DNA of 19,360 nt from Rickettsia typhi (GTDB lineage Bacteria > Pseudomonadota > Alphaproteobacteria > Rickettsiales > Deianiraeaceae): contig CAMCTP010000010.1 in the NCBI GenBank assembly GCA_945878495.1, positions 1 through 19,360 on the forward strand, in the 5' to 3' direction. Both the position numbers and the translations under genes were made by a program. Below the pieces are notes generated by a model. That model was not told the DNA's origin. It searched no databases and was given only the letters and a program-made list of their open reading frames with translations. Below, one piece after another: positions 14,436 to 19,360 of the stretch. Every line of letters starts with the position of its first letter. Position 1 is the first letter of the stretch.

Positions 14436-16102
14436 TTACGTCTTTTAAATTTTTCAGCTAAATTAAAATCATTTACACTGAATAACATATCAGATGATGC
14501 CTCTGGATATTCATTTTTTATTTTTTTTTTTGAAGCCTCATCTTCGCTACCAAATAAAATTGTATTTATCGCTGAACTAAAACTGAGACGAGGTTTTTTT
14601 ATCTTTTTCTCAAAATCTTCATCCCTGTATTCATTTTTCACAATAGGTCTGTCGTGCTTAACTGCTTCGGATTGACCTCTATCATTTTTTTCACTAATTG
14701 GCGATATTCCGTTATCTTTATTGATTTTTGCTATCATGGTATCCCTTGGTAAATCTGAGATATTTCCCATCACGTATCCATCGAATAAGTCATCATTGCT
14801 GAACATTGTTTCATCGAAGGTATTTTTTTGTTTTGTTTTCACTGACTCATCTGTATCAAAATCACCTGATTCGTCTTCGAAGTCTTCACCCTCATCGCCA
14901 GAAAATTCATAATCCTCTTGCTCGTCCTCAGATTCATTCTCGGAATCCATATCATAGTCATCTTCTGCTTCAGATTCTTCTTGCTCTCCATCATACTCCC
15001 CTTCTTCAAGCTGCTCGTATTTATTTGTTTGCATTTGATAAGCGGGTTTGCTTTGCTCTGTTTCTTGTGTTTTTATAACGGCTTTTCTTTTTGAAATACC
15101 TTCTGAGCTTGATGAGTCAGCTTTTTCTTGATCTATACCAGTTGCTATAACCGATACAACAATACTACCCTCACATTCTTCTTTAAATGCTGCTCCAAAT
15201 ATTATTTCTGCTTCATCACCAAGATTTTCACGAACAACTGAAACTGCGTCATTTACTTCAAATAAAGTCATGTCAAATCCACCGACTATGCTAATCACAA
15301 CGCCACCAGCTCCATTTATTGACGATGTATCTAGTAATGGATTGATAATTGCCGCACTTGCTGCGTTAACGGCCCTGTCTTCACCTTGAGCACGACCGGA
15401 GCTTATCATTGCCTTACCCATGTTTTTCATTATCGTTTTTAAATCTGCGAAGTCAAGGTTCACAAGTCCTGGGATTGTTATCAAATCTGTTATTGATTTT
15501 ACTCCATTACAAAGTACATCATCCGCCATTTTAAATGCGTCAACAAATGATGTATTCTCATTTGCAACCCTGAATAGATTTTGGTTTGGTATAACGATTA
15601 AAGTATCGACATGTTTTGAGAATTCTTTAATTCCGTTCTCAGCTATTAATTGTCTATTTCTGCCTTCAAAATCAAACGGCTTCGTTACAATCCCAACGGT
15701 TAATATATCCATTGATTTAGCAACTTCTGCTATTATTGGCGCCGCACCAGTTCCAGTGCCACCTCCCATTCCAGCAGTTATAAAAAGCATGTTAGCGCCT
15801 TTTAAGATATTTTCTATTTCTTCACGAGATTCTTCTGCTGCTTTTTTGCCAACCTCTGGTTTTGCGCCAGCTCCAAGACCTTGTGTTATATTGGTTCCAA
15901 TTTGAATTGTGTGATCTGCGATTGAACATTCAAGGGCCTGTGCATCGGTATTGATTGCAAAAAATTCCACTGATTGTAGCTTTGCTCTTACCATATTATT
16001 AACAGCATTTCCTCCTGCACCGCCAACTCCTATAATGACAATTCTAGGTTTAAAATTGTGCTTTCCGCTGGTCATTTTGATTGAGTCAAGTGAAATTGTC
16101 AT
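14432..16102 (-). CDS. ftsZ: cell division GTPase FtsZ with long acidic C-terminal extension
   Basis: FtsZ is the tubulin-like protein that forms the Z ring. The GTPase core (about 18-325) has GVGGAGGNAVNNM (25-37), the tubulin signature GMGGGTGTGAAP (111-122), KPFDFEGRNR and the T7 loop NLDFAD (215-220) with catalytic Asp217 and Asp220. Beyond the core the protein runs to 556 residues, much longer than usual. Residues 366-420 hold 32 Asp/Glu in 55 positions with no Lys or Arg, then a mixed linker and a final segment FNLAEKFKRRK. The normal C-terminal peptide (LDIPAFLR-like), which binds FtsA, is not recognisable. It starts six bases after ftsA, and rnc overlaps its stop. lpxC, the usual neighbour, is absent. 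Confidence 0.96.
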   Translation of the reverse strand: MTISLDSIKMTSGKHNFKPRIVIIGVGGAGGNAVNNMVRAKLQSVEFFAINTDAQALECSIADHTIQIGTNITQGLGAGAKPEVGKKAAEESREEIENILKGANMLFITAGMGGGTGTGAAPIIAEVAKSMDILTVGIVTKPFDFEGRNRQLIAENGIKEFSKHVDTLIVIPNQNLFRVANENTSFVDAFKMADDVLCNGVKSITDLITIPGLVNLDFADLKTIMKNMGKAMISSGRAQGEDRAVNAASAAIINPLLDTSSINGAGGVVISIVGGFDMTLFEVNDAVSVVRENLGDEAEIIFGAAFKEECEGSIVVSVIATGIDQEKADSSSSEGISKRKAVIKTQETEQSKPAYQMQTNKYEQLEEGEYDGEQEESEAEDDYDMDSENESEDEQEDYEFSGDEGEDFEDESGDFDTDESVKTKQKNTFDETMFSNDDLFDGYVMGNISDLPRDTMIAKINKDNGISPISEKNDRGQSEAVKHDRPIVKNEYRDEDFEKKIKKPRLSFSSAINTILFGSEDEASKKKIKNEYPEASSDMLFSVNDFNLAEKFKRRK

Positions 16103-16108
16103 AAAAGA

Positions 16109-17311
16109 TCAAAGAATATTATTTATTTTTAAAGCTACGCTACGCAAAACCTTGTGTAGTATATTTTTTATTTGCATGCTATAATTTTGAATTTCAGATA
16201 TTTCTCTGGTATGGGAAAAGAATTTTTTTATTGCTCCTTTTTCAATATCGAATTCCTCATCTTTTAACTCTTTGTCAAAATTTACTAGGTATGTCGGTTT
16301 GTCGAATATTTCTTTTGATAAATTTCTGATGTAGTCAAGATGGGATATTTCTCCATCTATTATGATTTTTGTTATCTCTTTTTTAAATCCGCTTGACTCA
16401 AGAGATGAGTGAACAATTTGAAGAATTGACTCAATTCCTTTGATTATCGTTTTGTTTAACAATGCACGATTTTTAATATCTAAATTTGATATCATGGAGT
16501 ATTCTATATGACCAAAACCTTGTAAATATAGGTTTAGTATCTTGCTGGCATTTCTCGTTGATAGGTCAAATTTTTTTGCAAGATCAAGTGTTATAGAATA
16601 TACTCCGTATGGTATCGAGGTGGTATAATCCGTGCCAATATTTGATATAATGCTTGCAGTAGTTTCAAGATGGGTGATATTTATCGCAAGGTATGTATCG
16701 GCGGTATTATTTTTATGCATTAATCCGTATGAATATGCGTAACTTTGAGGTATTATTAGAGATTTGTTAAGGTTTAAATTTCTCGAAATGCTGTTAATTT
16801 TATCTATATATTCGTGTTTTAAATATGAAGCAGATGATATTGATATCAGGGTTTCCATTTCTTCGGCAATAGGGTTTAATATTATGTCGCCATTTTTATT
16901 GAGATAGCCTATTGTTTCTATATCTGTTATTTCATTGTTATTTTTGTTGGATTCAAATATTTCCCAAGATTCTTTTTTGATCTTAAAAATATCTATCGGT
17001 GATGGTGATTTTTTAAAATCAAGCTTATTATGTCTGGTATTTTTTTTGATTTCAAAGCATGAATCAGGAAGTACGATGACGATTTTCGATATTTGATCGT
17101 CAATTTCGTTCTCAAGATTATTTATTAGTTCTGCTATAGCTGATTCAGTTACTGCTTGGTTTTTAATAAAACATGCGGATGTTTCAGATTGATCGATAAG
17201 TTTTGACTTTCTGGCAATTATTTTGTATTCTTGAGATTGTTTGTTTAGAGTTGCTACAAAGGCAGATATTGCGTAATCTTGAATGTTTAAGAAAGCATAA
17301 AGGCTTTGCAT
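16109..17311 (-). CDS. ftsA: FtsA-like cell division protein, highly diverged
   Basis: FtsA is the actin-like tether of FtsZ to the inner membrane. This 400-residue protein is recognised by position just before ftsZ, length, and partial pattern: a possible 1C domain (about 75-93, SKIVIVLPDSCFEI), IPYGVYSITLDLAKKF (FtsA IPxGxxxxTxDIA) and a C-terminal amphipathic helix (about 379-400, MQIKNILHKVLRSVALKINNIL-like) suited to membrane binding. All three actin-fold nucleotide motifs are degraded: NIQDYAIS for DIGTxK, INITHLETTASI for DIGGGTxD, and IDGEISHL for the GG adenosine loop. The frame opens at a TTG (17329), but ATG 17311 is chosen because it fits the promoter candidate and family start. 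Motif identity is low, so the name rests partly on context. Confidence 0.82.
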   Translation of the reverse strand: MQSLYAFLNIQDYAISAFVATLNKQSQEYKIIARKSKLIDQSETSACFIKNQAVTESAIAELINNLENEIDDQISKIVIVLPDSCFEIKKNTRHNKLDFKKSPSPIDIFKIKKESWEIFESNKNNNEITDIETIGYLNKNGDIILNPIAEEMETLISISSASYLKHEYIDKINSISRNLNLNKSLIIPQSYAYSYGLMHKNNTADTYLAINITHLETTASIISNIGTDYTTSIPYGVYSITLDLAKKFDLSTRNASKILNLYLQGFGHIEYSMISNLDIKNRALLNKTIIKGIESILQIVHSSLESSGFKKEITKIIIDGEISHLDYIRNLSKEIFDKPTYLVNFDKELKDEEFDIEKGAIKKFFSHTREISEIQNYSMQIKNILHKVLRSVALKINNIL

Positions 17312-17332
17312 TTTTAAGAAATCTAACAAGGC

Positions 17333-17361
17333 AATATAAATGATGTAAAATTAATTTACAA
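17333..17361 (-). promoter_or_regulatory. candidate ftsA promoter with inverted repeat
   Basis: On the minus strand TTGTAA (17356-17361) and TATATT (17333-17338) have a 17-base spacer. A start near 17326 gives a leader of about 15 bases to ATG 17311. A perfect inverted repeat TGTAAA-ATTAA-TTTACA (17344-17360) occupies the spacer and -35, with the same hexamers as the tuf site. Function is inferred only. Confidence 0.42.
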
Positions 17362-17397
17362 GAAAAATTTTTTATATTTTCATTGGCAATAAAAATC

Positions 17398-17425
17398 TTG
17401 ACACTTAATAAAAGAGTTTTAAGAT
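17398..17425 (+). promoter_or_regulatory. candidate gyrA promoter
   Basis: A perfect TTGACA (17398-17403) and TAAGAT (17420-17425, four of six) are separated by 16 bases. A start near 17432 gives a leader of about 15 bases without a Shine-Dalgarno site. It is the best -35 in the ftsA/gyrA divergent region. Confidence 0.52.
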
Positions 17426-17446
17426 TTTATGACTTAGTCTTTACCA

Positions 17447-19360
17447 ATGATTAATGATGAATTAATTCAAAATACCGGCCATAGCAATCTTTATCCAGCC
17501 GAGGCGGGGATTATAAATGTCTCAATTGACAAGGAAATGAAAACAGCCTATCTAGAGTACGCAATGAGCGTGATAGTTTCACGTGCGATACCGGATGTAA
17601 GGGATGGTTTAAAACCAGTGCATAGAAGAGTTCTATACGCAATGAACGAAATAGACTGCGCACCAAATAAAGCATATAAAAAGTCTGCAAGAATAGTTGG
17701 TGAGGTAATAGGTAAATACCATCCTCATGGCGATGTGGCAATTTATGACTCAATGGTTAGAATGGCTCAAGATTTCTCATTGAGGGATAGATTGGTTGAT
17801 GGCCAAGGTAACTTTGGTTCAATTGACGCGGATCCTCCAGCTTCAATGCGTTATACGGAAGCTAGGTTGACGCACTTAGCGGCTACAATGATGAACGATC
17901 TTGATAATGATACTGTAGATTTTAGAGATAATTACGACAACACTCAATCAGAACCAAGTGTTCTGCCGGCGACATTTCCAAATATTTTAGTAAATGGTAC
18001 CGAGGGAATTGCTGTTGGTATGGCAACAAATATACCGCCGCACAACTTGGGTGAATTGATAGATTGCTGCATGCTTTATCTTGACAATTCTGATACTTCA
18101 GTTGATGATATGTTGTCAATAATGCAGGGTCCGGATTTTCCAACTTCGGCAACTGTATTAGGTAGAAGTGGATTTATAAATGCTATGCATACTGGTCGTG
18201 GATCGGTAATGATGAGAGGTATCACGGAAATTGAAGAAATGAAAGGCGGAAGACAAGCTATCATTATCGCTGAAATACCTTATCAAGTGGTAAAAAGTAA
18301 ATTAATTGATAAAATAGTTGAGTTAATAAAAGACAAAAGAGTTGAAGGAATTTCTGACATCAGGGATGAATCAAATAAAAAAGGCATCAGAGTTGTTATC
18401 GAATTAAAAAAGGATGCTCATGCTGATGTTATATTGAATCACTTATATAAATATACTCCGCTTCAAACATCGTTCTCATATAACATGTTGGTGCTTAACA
18501 ACATGAAGCCGGAATTGATGAATTTAAGACAAATAATTGCTAGATTCGTTGAATTTAGAGAAGAGATAGTCGGTAGAAGAATTTCGTATTTACTGAATCA
18601 TGCACGAAATAAAGCACATTTATTAATAGGTCTTTGTGTTGCCGTTGATAGTATTGATGAGGTTATTAGAATCATCAGAAGTTCAGCTGATACCCAAGAA
18701 GCAAGAAAGCGACTTGGAGAAAGAGCTTGGCCGGCAAATTCAAGTATTGAAAGATTGATAGCATTGGTTCATGATAGAAACAATAAGGTCTTAAATGGTG
18801 AATTTTATTTCACAGAAGCTCAAATTAAAGCAATCTTAGAAATGAGACTATCAAAATTAACAGGTCTTGAAAAAGATAAACTGGTAGGCGAATTGGAAGA
18901 AATAGGGGTTGAAATTGCATACTTTTTAAAGGTATTATCAAGCAATTTAGAAATCAAACGAATAGTCAAAGAAGAACTTACAAAAATAAGAGAATCTTTT
19001 GCAACGCCAAGAAAAACGCAAATATTAATCGATGAAGCAGATGATGCAGATATTGAATCTTTCATACCAAGAGAAGATATGCTGGTTTCAATGACTATAA
19101 ATGGATTTATTAAAAGAAATTTATTGAGCGATTTTACATCGCAAAGAAGAGGTGGAAAGGGTAAAAAAGGAATGGAGGCATCGGAGGATGACTTGGTTTC
19201 TGATGTTCTTGTTGCCAATACCCATCAAGCACTGTTATTTTTCTCAAACTTCGGAAAAGTATATAAACTAAAAACATATCAACTACCTCTCGGAACTTCA
19301 GGAAAGAAAGGAAGAGCAATAGTTAATTTATTACCATTACAAAGCGGAGAAAAAATTACT
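17447..19360 (+). CDS. gyrA: DNA gyrase subunit A (3' end outside window)
   Basis: GyrA is the DNA-breaking subunit of gyrase, which introduces negative supercoils. The first 638 codons are present and open to the window edge. Seen are the conserved start region YLEYAMSVIVSRAIPDVRDGLKPVHRR, KKSARIVGEVIGKYHPHGD, RMAQDFSLRDRLVDGQGNFGSID, active-site Tyr136 in MRYTEARL, VNGTEGIAVGMATNIPPHN, the coiled-coil and tower region, and the gyrase-specific GyrA box QRRGGKG (566-572), which separates it from ParC. In the quinolone region the E. coli Ser83 position is Val97; Asp101 (E. coli Asp87) is kept. About 14 residues precede the region matching the E. coli start. It is divergent from ftsA across 135 bases. 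Confidence 0.97.
   Translation, partial: MINDELIQNTGHSNLYPAEAGIINVSIDKEMKTAYLEYAMSVIVSRAIPDVRDGLKPVHRRVLYAMNEIDCAPNKAYKKSARIVGEVIGKYHPHGDVAIYDSMVRMAQDFSLRDRLVDGQGNFGSIDADPPASMRYTEARLTHLAATMMNDLDNDTVDFRDNYDNTQSEPSVLPATFPNILVNGTEGIAVGMATNIPPHNLGELIDCCMLYLDNSDTSVDDMLSIMQGPDFPTSATVLGRSGFINAMHTGRGSVMMRGITEIEEMKGGRQAIIIAEIPYQVVKSKLIDKIVELIKDKRVEGISDIRDESNKKGIRVVIELKKDAHADVILNHLYKYTPLQTSFSYNMLVLNNMKPELMNLRQIIARFVEFREEIVGRRISYLLNHARNKAHLLIGLCVAVDSIDEVIRIIRSSADTQEARKRLGERAWPANSSIERLIALVHDRNNKVLNGEFYFTEAQIKAILEMRLSKLTGLEKDKLVGELEEIGVEIAYFLKVLSSNLEIKRIVKEELTKIRESFATPRKTQILIDEADDADIESFIPREDMLVSMTINGFIKRNLLSDFTSQRRGGKGKKGMEASEDDLVSDVLVANTHQALLFFSNFGKVYKLKTYQLPLGTSGKKGRAIVNLLPLQSGEKIT

Noticed and set aside
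15420..15905. Plus-strand open frame of 161 codons opposite ftsZ
   Set aside because: It mirrors the conserved FtsZ GTPase core; low-complexity Pro/Ala/Ser translation typical of an antisense shadow.
17447..19360. ParC (topoisomerase IV subunit A) as an alternative to GyrA
   Set aside because: The QRRGGKG GyrA box and the overall match to gyrase A favour GyrA.
1..19360. Insertion sequences, CRISPR arrays, phage or toxin-antitoxin modules
   Set aside because: No transposase or integrase-like protein, regularly spaced repeats or paired small toxin/antitoxin genes were recognised by eye in any region.

Overview
The window is an AT-rich bacterial chromosome segment, densely packed with mostly intact genes. 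EF-Tu, a 41-residue cysteine-free L36, GyrA, FtsZ and KdsA all read as alphaproteobacterial. The low GC, the very short SD-less leaders, a truncated tatC remnant and a scattered division cluster suggest a reduced-genome lineage, possibly in or near Rickettsiales. The branched-chain amino acid genes would be unusual for a strictly host-dependent member. A free-living or extracellular relative, such as the Deianiraea type, would fit, but this placement is inference and no phylogeny was run.

Left part (1-10664). The 3' part of a tRNA-Thr(GGT) and a small lipoprotein gene come first. leuB lies on the minus strand, divergent from a tightly coupled plus-strand run: ilvB, a LeuA2-type isopropylmalate synthase, a MazG-like/Nudix fusion, a TSUP permease and a GNAT acetyltransferase, with overlaps or near-zero gaps. 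A TTGACA-led gap follows, then a class D beta-lactamase with a second Nudix gene. Another TTGACA-led gap precedes ilvD with a second GNAT gene. Together leuB, ilvB, leuA and ilvD give part of the valine/isoleucine/leucine pathway. ilvH, ilvC, ilvE and leuCD are not in the window. Between them sit genes of nucleotide clean-up and acetylation type plus an antibiotic-resistance-type enzyme.

Middle (10665-12470). A 300-base gene-poor stretch ends in a strong terminator for rpmJ (minus strand). Divergent from rpmJ is kdsA, which makes KDO-8-phosphate for LPS, so the cell probably builds a KDO-containing outer membrane. kdsA is followed by a half-length TatC-like ORF and a bidirectional terminator.

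Right part (12471-19360). On the minus strand lie ftsA, ftsZ, rnc and tuf, in transcription order. ftsA-ftsZ-rnc is tightly coupled and tuf probably has its own promoter. FtsA has lost the recognisable ATP-binding motifs, and FtsZ carries an extremely acidic linker and a diverged C-terminal peptide. gyrA runs divergently and off the right end, with valine at the main quinolone-resistance position.

I found no mobile element, CRISPR array, phage gene or recognisable defence system. The most unusual signals are the co-diverged FtsA/FtsZ pair, the MazG-Nudix fusion inside an ilv/leu operon, and the near absence of Shine-Dalgarno sites.
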